The position numbers were made by a program, and so were the translations under genes. Below the pieces are notes generated by a model. It was not told the DNA's origin, did no database searches, and saw only the letters and a list, made by a program, of their open reading frames with translations. A DNA stretch of 64,000 bases from Bifidobacterium olomucense. Lineage in GTDB: Bacteria; Actinomycetota; Actinomycetes; Actinomycetales; Bifidobacteriaceae. The DNA lies in NCBI RefSeq assembly GCF_012932375.1, contig NZ_JAAIIG010000002.1, positions 186,001-250,000 on the forward strand, written 5' to 3'. Positions 9,407-18,447 of this stretch are shown piece after piece. Numbering within the stretch: the stretch's first letter is position 1; each line of letters opens with the position of its first letter.

Positions 9407-12400
9407 CTAGTACAGACGCATTCCCTGAGGTACGGGAGTGAATCCCGCTTGATGGAGCAACCGCGCCAATGGGTGACGGGAGTTCAACGGTTCACCATTC
9501 ACATCCGATAGGGTGATTGTCCCGGACTCATGCCGTTGCAGGGCGTACGCTAGTTCGGCAATGGCATGACGCAACCGGTCATCCGCCGCATCCGGCGAGA
9601 CTGCATCGGATTGTGCAGGCTGCTCATCGTTCCCGTTGCAAGTCAGCGATTGCTCGAATACGATCAAATGCTTGGACTTAACCGTCGCATATATCACAGG
9701 CCCTTGTGCATCCAACGTCACTAGAGCTCCGGCCCGCCTGACCGGCTTGACGGCATTGGGAGCGACAGATGGCCATGCGATCGCCGAACCAGCCAGATTC
9801 GCCGGATCAAGTACGCTTAATGCCACCGCTGATCGACCATGATGTTCCGATGGATGTCGCAGAGCATCCACGGTCTCACGCTCAGCGAACTGCGCCGCAC
9901 CAAATCCACGGACAAACATGCCGCGCACGAGTTTGCCGTGTTCTTCCATTTGTCTCAGCACCGGATACAGCGCCGAATATCCCCCCTGAACGTTCTCTTG
10001 GTCAACCAATGGCTGAGCGATAATGCCATAACGGTCCAACAGCGCTTCCACCATGGCGAAGACGCACTCAGCTCGTACCTGCGCGTGCAGCGGAGAAACC
10101 GTCGATGTTTCGCCGCTGCCGTCATGTCTCACTGAGCTGCCGATGTCGGCGTCGTGCAGATCATCGTTGACACGTATGCCGGCTGCATCTGCATCATCGA
10201 TCTCCGAGACGTCCGCAGCCACCAACGACCATAGACCAGACAACGCCGTGTCTGTAGTCGTACGTCGAATCGGCGTAATCCTTCCGCGTCTGCGCACGAC
10301 CGTAGTCTTACGACGGCTCCCCGGTCCTGCCGCTATTACGGCGCGCAGAGGAACGAAACTCGAATTGGTGACCATCCCTTGCCAGACGAGACTCCATAGA
10401 GCATCCTTGTACTGCCGCTCGCTCCATTCTTGGGGAACGATCTCTCCTGTCTTCGGATTGATATCTGGTTCAGCGGTCTCATTCCAAATGCGTTTCGCAG
10501 CGTCCATAAGCTGACGAGCATGAAAAGCGCCTCCGGATCGCAAAGCCCTGAGAATCGATTCAGGCATGGTGGTCGAGGACACCGAAGCAGAAGCACCGGA
10601 CTTCCGCACCGTATGTAAGTCGGTGAGCAATATGGAATCCGACGGATGAAATGCCACTTCCCCTGCTTCCAACGCACCGGTGGCACCCGTTTTGGAACCG
10701 ACCCATACCACGTCGCCTGACGCGAGCAATTCATCCAGCAACGCCGGCCGGTAATCTCGTACACGCGCTGGAAACACAGCCGATTCCCAGAGCGAGGCCG
10801 GTAATGCGATGCCCTCCAATTGCTCGATGACACGCATAAGCCCGTCCACGCCTTCATATCGCTCTCCGCCCACCGGTCCTACGCCTTGCCGATCGAGCAG
10901 AAACATCTGGTATGCGTTCGGCTCCACCGGTTTGATGGCTTTGCGAGCCTTGGACAGCGAACGCGAACGGATACGTCGGAACACCTCCCTGTGCAGCCAC
11001 TGCTCAACAGGCTGTCCGATGGCAGGTGCGGCAGATTGCTCGCCGGCATCGACGAAATGGCCATGCAAGAGCTCTCCCCGGGCAGCGAGGCCGTCCAAGG
11101 CATGCACGGCGTCCGTGGCATTGATGCCGAGGTCGGTCATGAGCTGTTCGACGACAAAGGGACCATGGGTTTTGGCATATCGAGTCACACGACCGGTCAC
11201 ATCATCGGCTGCAAGTTCATTCCAAAAAGTGCGTTCACCCAGTTCCTGTTCGACTTCGCGGATGGTATCAGGATCCAATATCTGGGCCATATCAGTGGTG
11301 CCAAGCAACCGCTCAAGCACCTGAGGATCGAGCGACAGCAGTTGGCTGCTGCGTTCGGCCTGCGGCTGATCATACTGGTACATCACCGCGCCCACGAATC
11401 CAAAGAGCGTGTTCTCGGCAAACGGCGAAGGCGATTCGGTCTCCACGTCCTTGACCACGATGTTTCCGGTCTGCAGTCTGGTCATCACTTCGTTCAAGGC
11501 TGGCATGTCATAGACGTCCTGAAGGCATTCGCGTGCGGTTTCCATCAATAACGGAAAGTTCTTGGTACTGCGAGCGGACTGCAGCAACTGCGCGGCGCGT
11601 AAACGTTGTTGCCAAAGCGGTACGCGACGTCCGGGATCGGAGCGCGGCATGAACAACGATCGTGCGGCACACTCCCGGAAGCGGGAGGCGAACAGCACGG
11701 ACTCCCCTACTTGCCGTTCCACATCCGCTCTGAGATCTTCAGGATCGAAAAAGAGCAGATCAGTGGCGGAAATATGTCCTTCGCCGTCCGGCAGCTGAAT
11801 CACGATGCCATCGTCTGCGGCGTATGCCTGACCATCGAATCCGTATCGCGTGCTGAGCCTACGGCTGATGGCCATGGCCCATGGTTCATGCACGCGCCGC
11901 CCGAAAGGACTGAGGAGCACAATGCGCCAACCACCATCCTCATCACGAGTACGTTCCACCACAAGAACGCGATCATCAGGCACTATGCCGGTGACGGCTC
12001 GCTGCTCGGAGAGCAGGCGGGCGAGATTGGCAATGGAGTTGCTGTCAAGGCCATCATTGCGCAGACGCTGTTCGATTGCGGCATGGAATTCACCATCCTT
12101 ATTAAGACCAGCTGCGGCTTCACGCAAGAATCGTCCTATGGCAAGACTGAAGCCGTAATCACGTCCAGCGCCCTCGCCGTGCCAGAAGGGCAGACGTGCG
12201 GTTCGACCAGGAGCCGGAGTCACTACCACGCGGTCACGTGTAATCTCCTGAATCTGCCACGTGGAGGTGCCAAGCGTAATGACGTCTCCCACACGCGACT
12301 CATAGACCATTTCCTCGTCCAGTTCGCCTACGCGGCGCTGGCCTTTGCCGGCATCCGCCTCGGGAAGCACCACGGTGTACAAACCTCGGTCGGGAATCGT

Positions 12401-14305
12401 GCCTCCGGAGGTCACCGCGATCTTCTGCGCTCCGGGACGTGCCGAAATGACGCCGTCTTCCCTGTCCCACATCAATCGTGGCCGAAATGCGGAGAAATCC
12501 TCCGTGTTGTATGCGCCGGACATCATGCCGATCACAGCGTCAAACATATCGCGCGGCAACGCCGTAAACGGTGCGGCATGACGCACCGTGTCATACCAAT
12601 CGTCGGCATTGAGATTATGCATGGCCGCTGCCGCAACCGTCTGCTGGGCCAGAATGTCCAATGGATTACGGGGAATGACGAGTGGCTCAAGACGCCCTGC
12701 GATCATCGATTCCAGACCGGCCGCACTGGTGACGATCTGCATTCTGGTCAACGGGTAGAACAGCGCGTGCGATACCCCGCCCACCTGATGGTCGGCACGC
12801 CCTACACGCTGAAGCCCTGAGGAGACGGACAATGGCGTATCCACCTGAATCACCAGATCCACCGAGCCCATATCGATGCCGAGTTCGAGACTGGACGTGG
12901 CCACCACGCAACGCAATTCACCTCGTTTGAGTCGTTCCTCGATCATCTTGCGTCGATCTTTGGAAACCGAACCATGATGGGCCATGGCAATGACGTCATC
13001 GCCTTCATGCGAGCCGACGAGCATGGTGGTGGAACCGACCACGGCATCATAATGCACCGCGAAGCGTTCCCGGCCTTCGGGGGATGTGATGCCCGGCGCA
13101 TCGCCATCACATTCACCTGGGCCGGTACCGTTATCTGTCGCATGCCCCACGACTCCGTGCCGGCTTTCCGCATACATATCGTTGAGGCGCGCCGTGAGTT
13201 TTTCGGCCACACCCCGCGAATTCACAAACACCAACGTGGTGCGATGAGCGAGAATGTCATCCAATATGCTGCGTTCCACAACCGGCCAGATGGAACCAGA
13301 CGTACGGTCGCCGCGCGCGCCGACAATCGCGGAGGAATCCGAAGCCGGTTCGACAAGTCCCTTGCGTTCGGCAAGCCGTTGCATGGCTGGTGTGACGCCA
13401 CTGATATGAGCAGTGGATTGTTCGGCATCTGTCCCACCTGCCCGCCTCATGACATTGACGGACTGCACATCACGCATGTTCTCCAACGGCTCGACCATGC
13501 GTAAATCCATCGCAGGACGTCCGCCCGGATTGACGATGGCAACCGGACGATCCCCGCCAAGGAATCGCGCGGCCTCCGCGGGTGGATCTACCGTGGCCGA
13601 CAACCCGATACGTTGCAGATGGCATTGCCCACTGTCTGCCATGTTTCCGGCAGAGTCGCACTTCTTCTCGGCAAGACGATCGTCACCTGCCAAAACATCC
13701 AGCGCCTCACGTCGGCATGATTCAGCCACCAATGCTTCCAATCGTTCAAGGCTGACGGCCAGATGAGCCCCGCGTTTGGTACCTGCGACAGCATGAATCT
13801 CATCGATGATCACCGTGTCTACCGTGGACAGGATCCGACTGGCTTTCGAGGTCAGCAGCAGATACAAGGATTCGGGAGTGGTGACGAGTATATCCGGCGG
13901 GCGCGAGGCAATCCGACGCCGCTCTTGCGCAGTAATGTCCCCAGACCGGATGGCGATGGTGACGGCAGGAGCCCGGACTCCACTCGCTTCGCATTGCGCG
14001 GCGATGCCCGCCAACGGCTGTTCGAGATTCTTGGCAACATCCACAGCCAAAGCCTTCAATGGAGATATGTACAACACGCGCACACCCTTGCGGCCGCGAG
14101 CCGGACGAGGCTCGGTCATCAGCCGATCAATGGCCGAAAGAAACGCGGCGAGCGTCTTGCCGGAACCCGTAGGCGCAATGACCAGTACATTTCCACCGGA
14201 ACGGATGGCGGGCCACGCCTGATCCTGCACGTCGGTAGGCTTGCCGAAGACATGCTCGAACCACAAGCGGGTAGGCTCGGCAAACAAACGCAAACTTTCG
14301 TACAT
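9407..14305 (-). CDS. lhr: Lhr-type giant DEAD/DEAH-box helicase
   Basis: A 1632-residue protein counted from ATG 14303-14305. Starts further upstream in the frame would cross the terminator of the ribokinase gene and are rejected. N-terminal superfamily 2 helicase: Q-like region VFGKPTDVQDQAW, Walker A APTGSGKT (residues 44-51), motif II IDEIHA, SSLELGIDMG and QRVGRADHQVGG (motif VI). It is followed by the Lhr winged-helix and DEAD-associated regions and a long C-terminal half with a probable further winged helix. Lhr proteins unwind DNA or RNA-DNA hybrids in repair. Length is in the usual actinobacterial range. The gene stands alone and converges with the methyltransferase-like gene. Confidence 0.92.
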   Translation of the reverse strand: MYESLRLFAEPTRLWFEHVFGKPTDVQDQAWPAIRSGGNVLVIAPTGSGKTLAAFLSAIDRLMTEPRPARGRKGVRVLYISPLKALAVDVAKNLEQPLAGIAAQCEASGVRAPAVTIAIRSGDITAQERRRIASRPPDILVTTPESLYLLLTSKASRILSTVDTVIIDEIHAVAGTKRGAHLAVSLERLEALVAESCRREALDVLAGDDRLAEKKCDSAGNMADSGQCHLQRIGLSATVDPPAEAARFLGGDRPVAIVNPGGRPAMDLRMVEPLENMRDVQSVNVMRRAGGTDAEQSTAHISGVTPAMQRLAERKGLVEPASDSSAIVGARGDRTSGSIWPVVERSILDDILAHRTTLVFVNSRGVAEKLTARLNDMYAESRHGVVGHATDNGTGPGECDGDAPGITSPEGRERFAVHYDAVVGSTTMLVGSHEGDDVIAMAHHGSVSKDRRKMIEERLKRGELRCVVATSSLELGIDMGSVDLVIQVDTPLSVSSGLQRVGRADHQVGGVSHALFYPLTRMQIVTSAAGLESMIAGRLEPLVIPRNPLDILAQQTVAAAAMHNLNADDWYDTVRHAAPFTALPRDMFDAVIGMMSGAYNTEDFSAFRPRLMWDREDGVISARPGAQKIAVTSGGTIPDRGLYTVVLPEADAGKGQRRVGELDEEMVYESRVGDVITLGTSTWQIQEITRDRVVVTPAPGRTARLPFWHGEGAGRDYGFSLAIGRFLREAAAGLNKDGEFHAAIEQRLRNDGLDSNSIANLARLLSEQRAVTGIVPDDRVLVVERTRDEDGGWRIVLLSPFGRRVHEPWAMAISRRLSTRYGFDGQAYAADDGIVIQLPDGEGHISATDLLFFDPEDLRADVERQVGESVLFASRFRECAARSLFMPRSDPGRRVPLWQQRLRAAQLLQSARSTKNFPLLMETARECLQDVYDMPALNEVMTRLQTGNIVVKDVETESPSPFAENTLFGFVGAVMYQYDQPQAERSSQLLSLDPQVLERLLGTTDMAQILDPDTIREVEQELGERTFWNELAADDVTGRVTRYAKTHGPFVVEQLMTDLGINATDAVHALDGLAARGELLHGHFVDAGEQSAAPAIGQPVEQWLHREVFRRIRSRSLSKARKAIKPVEPNAYQMFLLDRQGVGPVGGERYEGVDGLMRVIEQLEGIALPASLWESAVFPARVRDYRPALLDELLASGDVVWVGSKTGATGALEAGEVAFHPSDSILLTDLHTVRKSGASASVSSTTMPESILRALRSGGAFHARQLMDAAKRIWNETAEPDINPKTGEIVPQEWSERQYKDALWSLVWQGMVTNSSFVPLRAVIAAGPGSRRKTTVVRRRGRITPIRRTTTDTALSGLWSLVAADVSEIDDADAAGIRVNDDLHDADIGSSVRHDGSGETSTVSPLHAQVRAECVFAMVEALLDRYGIIAQPLVDQENVQGGYSALYPVLRQMEEHGKLVRGMFVRGFGAAQFAERETVDALRHPSEHHGRSAVALSVLDPANLAGSAIAWPSVAPNAVKPVRRAGALVTLDAQGPVIYATVKSKHLIVFEQSLTCNGNDEQPAQSDAVSPDAADDRLRHAIAELAYALQRHESGTITLSDVNGEPLNSRHPLARLLHQAGFTPVPQGMRLY

Positions 14306-14370
14306 ATGTTCGATTATAGCGGGCTGGGCGAACAACGGAGGAAACGCCTTGCAACCACAAGGGCTGATAC

Positions 14371-14397
14371 GAAAAACTCCCCTCTGAGAGGGGAGCC
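14371..14397 (-). terminator. Rho-independent terminator after ribokinase
   Basis: Read on the minus strand, a GGCTCCCC stem with complementary AGGGGAG is followed at once by TTTTT. It lies between the ribokinase stop and the helicase start and fixes the helicase start downstream of it. Confidence 0.8.
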
Positions 14398-14454
14398 GAA
14401 TCCGCGTTCCATGACGATTCATTGCATGGAATCGCCCCGCGATGAAACGAAATA

Positions 14455-15444
14455 TCAGCTGAAATAGCTGATAACCTCCTCCGCGGTACCGTACGCCGAC
14501 TGCGCACCAAGTTTGGTGGCGGCATATGCGGAGACATAGGAGCCGATTTGCGCGGATTGCAGCAATGTATATCCGGCGGCAAGGCTGGCAAGCACGGTAC
14601 CCATGAAGGAGTCACCGCAGCCGGTGGTGTCCACAGCGTTCACCTGCACGGCCGAGACACGATGCCAACGGCCATCCTCGATGACGATGGATCCGGACGC
14701 GCCAAGAGTAACGATAGCGCGATCGAAACCATAGTCGGTGAATCGAGAAACAACCTCGTACCAGTCGAACTCAGCCACATCATCATCCGGAAGACCAAGC
14801 AGCTGAGCCACTTCATGCTGGTTGACGAGCAGGATATCGGTGGCCTCCACCAGCTCATGCGGCAATTCATCCATGAACGGCGAATCGTTGAGCAACACCG
14901 TCACGCCGGCGTCGTGCGCGGTTTGCGCCGCGGCGATCACCGTAGAGATCGGACTTTCCAGACACAGACCAAGCACCGCACATTCCGCAATGGTCGCACG
15001 ATGCGATTGCACGTATCCGGCACTCGCCTTGGCATTGGATCCCGGCGAATATACGATGGTGTTCTCCCCTTCGGCGCTGACCGTAATCAGCGTGGTGCCG
15101 CTAGGACCTTCGACATGCAGAATGTCAGCGGTATCGACACCGGCCTCATCCAGCTTGCTGAGCAGAAAATCAGCATTTGCGTCATCGCCCACGGCACCGA
15201 GCAGTCGCACGGACACACCCAGCTTCGCCGCAGCGGAAGCTTGATTCGCCCCCTTGCCGCCCGGCAGCACCTTCATAGGTCCGCCATTGACGGTCTCACC
15301 CGGCTTCGGCAGTCGCTTGGCAGTCACTGTGTAATCGGCGTTCATCGACCCTACAACGATCACCGAACCGGGCGCTTTCTTCAATACGTTCAATCGATCC
15401 CGCACCGGCTCGGGCATCTGTTCATGATCTTCACTATTCTCCAT
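14455..15444 (-). CDS. rbsK: PfkB-family carbohydrate kinase, probable ribokinase
   Basis: A 329-residue cytoplasmic sugar kinase. PfkB signature 1 is GGKGANQASAAAKLG with the preceding GETVNGGP, and signature 2 is DTTGCGDSFMGT with the catalytic Asp. NADYTV near the N-terminus fits ribokinase. It would phosphorylate ribose at O5; other pentoses or nucleosides are possible. Start ATG 15442-15444 was chosen because a TATGCT -10-like element ends 8 bases upstream and no Shine-Dalgarno is present, which suggests a leaderless mRNA. The MFS transporter 152 bases upstream on the same strand is a plausible importer of its substrate. Confidence 0.87.
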   Translation of the reverse strand: MENSEDHEQMPEPVRDRLNVLKKAPGSVIVVGSMNADYTVTAKRLPKPGETVNGGPMKVLPGGKGANQASAAAKLGVSVRLLGAVGDDANADFLLSKLDEAGVDTADILHVEGPSGTTLITVSAEGENTIVYSPGSNAKASAGYVQSHRATIAECAVLGLCLESPISTVIAAAQTAHDAGVTVLLNDSPFMDELPHELVEATDILLVNQHEVAQLLGLPDDDVAEFDWYEVVSRFTDYGFDRAIVTLGASGSIVIEDGRWHRVSAVQVNAVDTTGCGDSFMGTVLASLAAGYTLLQSAQIGSYVSAYAATKLGAQSAYGTAEEVISYFS

Positions 15445-15452
15445 GGGCGTCA

Positions 15453-15458
15453 AGCATA
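15453..15458 (-). promoter_or_regulatory. -10 element of a leaderless ribokinase promoter
   Basis: TATGCT on the minus strand lies 8 bases before the ribokinase ATG, with no Shine-Dalgarno. No good -35 is visible, so the call rests on the -10 position alone. Confidence 0.4.
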
Positions 15459-15490
15459 GTAGGCGGCGGGCCCAAAGCTGGAATCCACCA

Positions 15491-15516
15491 CAAAAACCAT
15501 GCCGTATCAAGGCATC
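15491..15516 (-). terminator. Weak terminator between MFS gene and ribokinase
   Basis: On the minus strand ATGCC and GGCAT form a short stem with a 7-base loop, followed by GGTTTTTGTGG. The stem is only about 5 bases, so termination may be partial. Confidence 0.45.
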
Positions 15517-15596
15517 AAAGCCTCATGAACCACAAAGCCGCAGTCCGCCGGAGCGACACAAAAACAGCGCAAAACCACACGAAGCCCCGCGTGCAA

Positions 15597-16793
15597 TCAG
15601 CCGCGCAACTTGCGCAACCGCTCATGCATAACCGTCATCAGCATCAGAAACAGCAGCAGATACCACGGATACAGCGCGATGGTGGCATACTGGGCGACGA
15701 CGCCGAACACCGGAGGCATTATCAACGAGCCCATATACGCACATGCCATCTGCACACCGACGATGGCCTGGGAATTCTCTTCGCCGAAATAGTCAGGCGT
15801 GGAGTGGATGACACACGGGTAGATAGGCGCACAGCCAAGGCCCACCACCACCAAGCCTATGACGACACCAAGATGATGCGGCAACGGCACCAGCATGACA
15901 ACGATGCCGGCAAGCACCAATGCCTGACCGAGACGGATCATCGCCGGGTCAGCGAATTTCATGGTCAGGAATCCGGAAAGCGCACGGCCTACAGTGATGC
16001 CCACATAGAACAGGCTGGCCCAGCTGGCCGCCGTGATCTTATCGACGCCGCCATGAAGCACCATATAGCTGGAAGCCCACAGGCCTGCCGTGGTTTCAAT
16101 GGCGCAATAGCAGAAGAACATGATGAGAATCTCTTTGGCACCACGGATGGCGAGTACGCCGGCAACCCCCAGCGGCTTGCGTCCGGCACCTTCCCCGTGA
16201 CTCACGGCATCCGCCGCGTCGGCCTCAATCTCCACCGCCGTACGCCTACGCGACTTCCACAGCGGCAGGCTGAGTACCAGAATTACCGTCAGGACAACCT
16301 GCAGAATGGCGATGTATCGATATCCCCACGGCCAACCCTGGCCGCCCGAGAGCGCGAATCCCATAATGTACGGGCCGATCGAGGCACCCACGCCCCACAT
16401 GCAGTGCAACCAGCTCATATGACGGCTTTCATAATGCACGGCCACGTAGTTGTTGAGCGCGGCATCCACACCGCCCGCACCCAAACCATAGGGAACGGCA
16501 ATGAGCATCAACACCCAATAGTTAGGAGCGATGGAAAACCCAGCCAACGCCATGGCAGTCAACGCTACGGAAACGGCGGTGACGCGCCCCGCGCCAAATC
16601 GAAGCGTCATACGATCCGAAAGCAGTGCGGAGATGATGGTGAACATGGAAATCGTCGCCGAGATGCCACCCGCCCAGGAGACCGGCACGGAAAGATCCTG
16701 GCTCATGGTGGGCCAAGCCGCGCCGAGCAGCGCATCAGGCAACCCCAAACTGATGAACGCAATATAAATCACGGCAAGCAACAGACTGGCCAT
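15597..16793 (-). CDS. MFS transporter, FucP-like
   Basis: A 398-residue membrane protein with about 12 hydrophobic segments. It starts MASLLLAVIYIAFISLGLPD, a pattern of the FHS/fucose-permease branch of the major facilitator superfamily, and carries SWLHCMWGVGASIGPYI in the middle. Start ATG 16791-16793 follows a perfect AAGGAG; upstream in-frame ATGs lack such a site. The ribokinase gene downstream suggests a pentose or nucleoside substrate, but this is inference. It is divergent from the DUF4153 gene, and the shared intergenic region carries the CGATAT array. Confidence 0.8.
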   Translation of the reverse strand: MASLLLAVIYIAFISLGLPDALLGAAWPTMSQDLSVPVSWAGGISATISMFTIISALLSDRMTLRFGAGRVTAVSVALTAMALAGFSIAPNYWVLMLIAVPYGLGAGGVDAALNNYVAVHYESRHMSWLHCMWGVGASIGPYIMGFALSGGQGWPWGYRYIAILQVVLTVILVLSLPLWKSRRRTAVEIEADAADAVSHGEGAGRKPLGVAGVLAIRGAKEILIMFFCYCAIETTAGLWASSYMVLHGGVDKITAASWASLFYVGITVGRALSGFLTMKFADPAMIRLGQALVLAGIVVMLVPLPHHLGVVIGLVVVGLGCAPIYPCVIHSTPDYFGEENSQAIVGVQMACAYMGSLIMPPVFGVVAQYATIALYPWYLLLFLMLMTVMHERLRKLRG

Positions 16794-16892
16794 AGCGACA
16801 CTCCTTGGTTTTCCTATCAATCGCAAACTACGCTGTGATAACGATGTCATCAGATTACCCAATGGTCACTAACAACACGCGGACGAACGTAA

Positions 16893-17002
16893 ATATCGCC
16901 GACCGTCGATATCGACCCGCGCCGTCATGCAGCATATCGATTTACGATATGTACATTCGGTAAAAGATTGTTTTTCGATATTCTCATATCGTTTTTCGAT
17001 AT
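16893..17002. promoter_or_regulatory. Array of eight CGATAT/ATATCG half-sites
   Basis: In 110 bases the sequence shows ATATCG at 16893, a palindrome GTCGATATCGAC at 16905-16916, an inverted repeat CATATCGATTTACGATATG at 16933-16951, a second inverted repeat CGATAT-N4-ATATCG at 16976-16991, and CGATAT at 16997-17002. The array covers the intergenic region between the MFS and DUF4153 genes and ends next to the DUF4153 -10 element. It looks like a cooperative operator. No regulator gene is adjacent, so the binding protein is unknown. Confidence 0.65.
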
Positions 17003-17004
17003 CT

Positions 17005-17010
17005 TATGAT
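17005..17010 (+). promoter_or_regulatory. -10 element of a leaderless DUF4153 promoter
   Basis: TATGAT ends 6 bases before the ATG at 17017 and there is no Shine-Dalgarno, so transcription would start at or next to the start codon. The last CGATAT half-site abuts it. Confidence 0.55.
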
Positions 17011-17016
17011 GCAGAT

Positions 17017-18447
17017 ATGACTACACCAAGTGCCTCATCCGCTCCCAAGCCCGATCCAACTGCTGCAAGCACAACCGCAAGTTGCACAATCTCCTTGCGT
17101 CATGCCTCTTCCCCGTCATCGGCAAGTTCCAGACTCACCCCAGGTCGCGCCATCGCGCTGTCAGCCGCATCACTGGCCATACCGTTTGCCTTTGATCGAC
17201 TGATCATCGACGTTCCGCGATTCCTCTACACCCCGGCATTCTCGGCGTGGTTCCCATGGGCGACGCTCTGTTTGATTATCCTCGTCATCGGATTCGCACT
17301 ATTCGTCAAACGGGCTTGGCGCAATCCGATGTGGTGGTTCACAGGTGCCGCCACAGCCTGTTGCATCGGCTGGATGTTCGCCCACAACGCTTCGCTCGCC
17401 TACCTATGGGTCAATGGCACAGCACTCACGGCGAACTTCTGGTATGCGGCCATTACCGGATATACGGTGCTGCCGGCGCTGCTCATGCTCTTTCTGCAAT
17501 TGTCCGGCACCGCATATCACCCTCGGCACCCAGCCGGACTTATGGCCAATTGGACAATGGGATGGACCGTCAGCCTGTTCACTCATTGGTCGCTATTGGT
17601 CGAAACCTGTTCACGATGCATTGATATGGCCGTCTCCGACGATACCGGCCCCAAGCAAGGCAACCATACCATCGTGCGCAAAATCGGCATTGCCCTGCTC
17701 ATCAGTCTGCCGATGTTCTGTCTGCTGATACCGTTGCTCATGCAGGCTGATGAGGTGTTCTCCTACGGCGTGACCCACCTGTTCGACCATATTGATTTCA
17801 CCCAGTTGCTTGTCCATACAGCTGCGGTGTTGATTCCTGCACCATTTCTGTTCTCACTGCTCGCCAGTGTGGAAACCCGCACCAGAGAGCCGGAACTTCA
17901 TGCGCTACGCGAAGCAGAGACCCGCAAAGCATTCGATCCAATCATCACCACCACCGTGCTGGGACTGGTACTCGCCTTGTATGCCGTGTTCTGCGCAGTC
18001 CAATTCACATTCCTGTTCGCCGGAGCTGGATTGCCGGATGGATATACCTATGCCTCATACGCCCGCCAAGGCTTCTTCCAACTCCTGTTCGTGGCTACAC
18101 TCAATCTCGCCGGCTTCGGACTGGTGCTTACCTTCGCGCCGCGCACGAAACCCCTGTTGACCCTGCAAATCGGCCTTGTCGCCGCAACCGGCGTGATGCT
18201 GGTCTCCGCGACAACACGCCTCGGTCTGTATATCAACACCTATGGCATGACCTGGCTTCGATGGCTGTCACTCACCTTCATCCTGCTGCTGGCATTAGTG
18301 TTGACGCTTGCGCTCGTCCGGCTATTTCGCGAACGTCTGCCGCTGCTGACCATCTCGTTCGTTCTGCTGTTGGTCTGGTGGCTTGGGTTGGGCATGACCA
18401 ATCCGGACTGGGTAATTGCGACATGGAACGCTAGACTGGGTGCATGA
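17017..18447 (+). CDS. DUF4153-family integral membrane protein
   Basis: A 476-residue protein: a Ser/Thr/Ala-rich polar N-terminus of about 40 residues, then about 11-12 hydrophobic helices through to a C-terminal LLLVWWLGLGMTNPDW. The length and helix pattern match DUF4153 membrane proteins, whose function is unknown. Start ATG 17017 is chosen over an upstream in-frame ATG at 16927 because that one lies inside the operator array. Its stop overlaps the next gene's start as ATGA, so it is coupled to the secreted hydrolase. Confidence 0.75.
   Translation: MTTPSASSAPKPDPTAASTTASCTISLRHASSPSSASSRLTPGRAIALSAASLAIPFAFDRLIIDVPRFLYTPAFSAWFPWATLCLIILVIGFALFVKRAWRNPMWWFTGAATACCIGWMFAHNASLAYLWVNGTALTANFWYAAITGYTVLPALLMLFLQLSGTAYHPRHPAGLMANWTMGWTVSLFTHWSLLVETCSRCIDMAVSDDTGPKQGNHTIVRKIGIALLISLPMFCLLIPLLMQADEVFSYGVTHLFDHIDFTQLLVHTAAVLIPAPFLFSLLASVETRTREPELHALREAETRKAFDPIITTTVLGLVLALYAVFCAVQFTFLFAGAGLPDGYTYASYARQGFFQLLFVATLNLAGFGLVLTFAPRTKPLLTLQIGLVAATGVMLVSATTRLGLYINTYGMTWLRWLSLTFILLLALVLTLALVRLFRERLPLLTISFVLLLVWWLGLGMTNPDWVIATWNARLGA

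Noticed and set aside
11606..12820. A 404-codon open frame opposite the Lhr-type helicase
   Set aside because: The helicase motifs on the other strand continue through it; this one has none.
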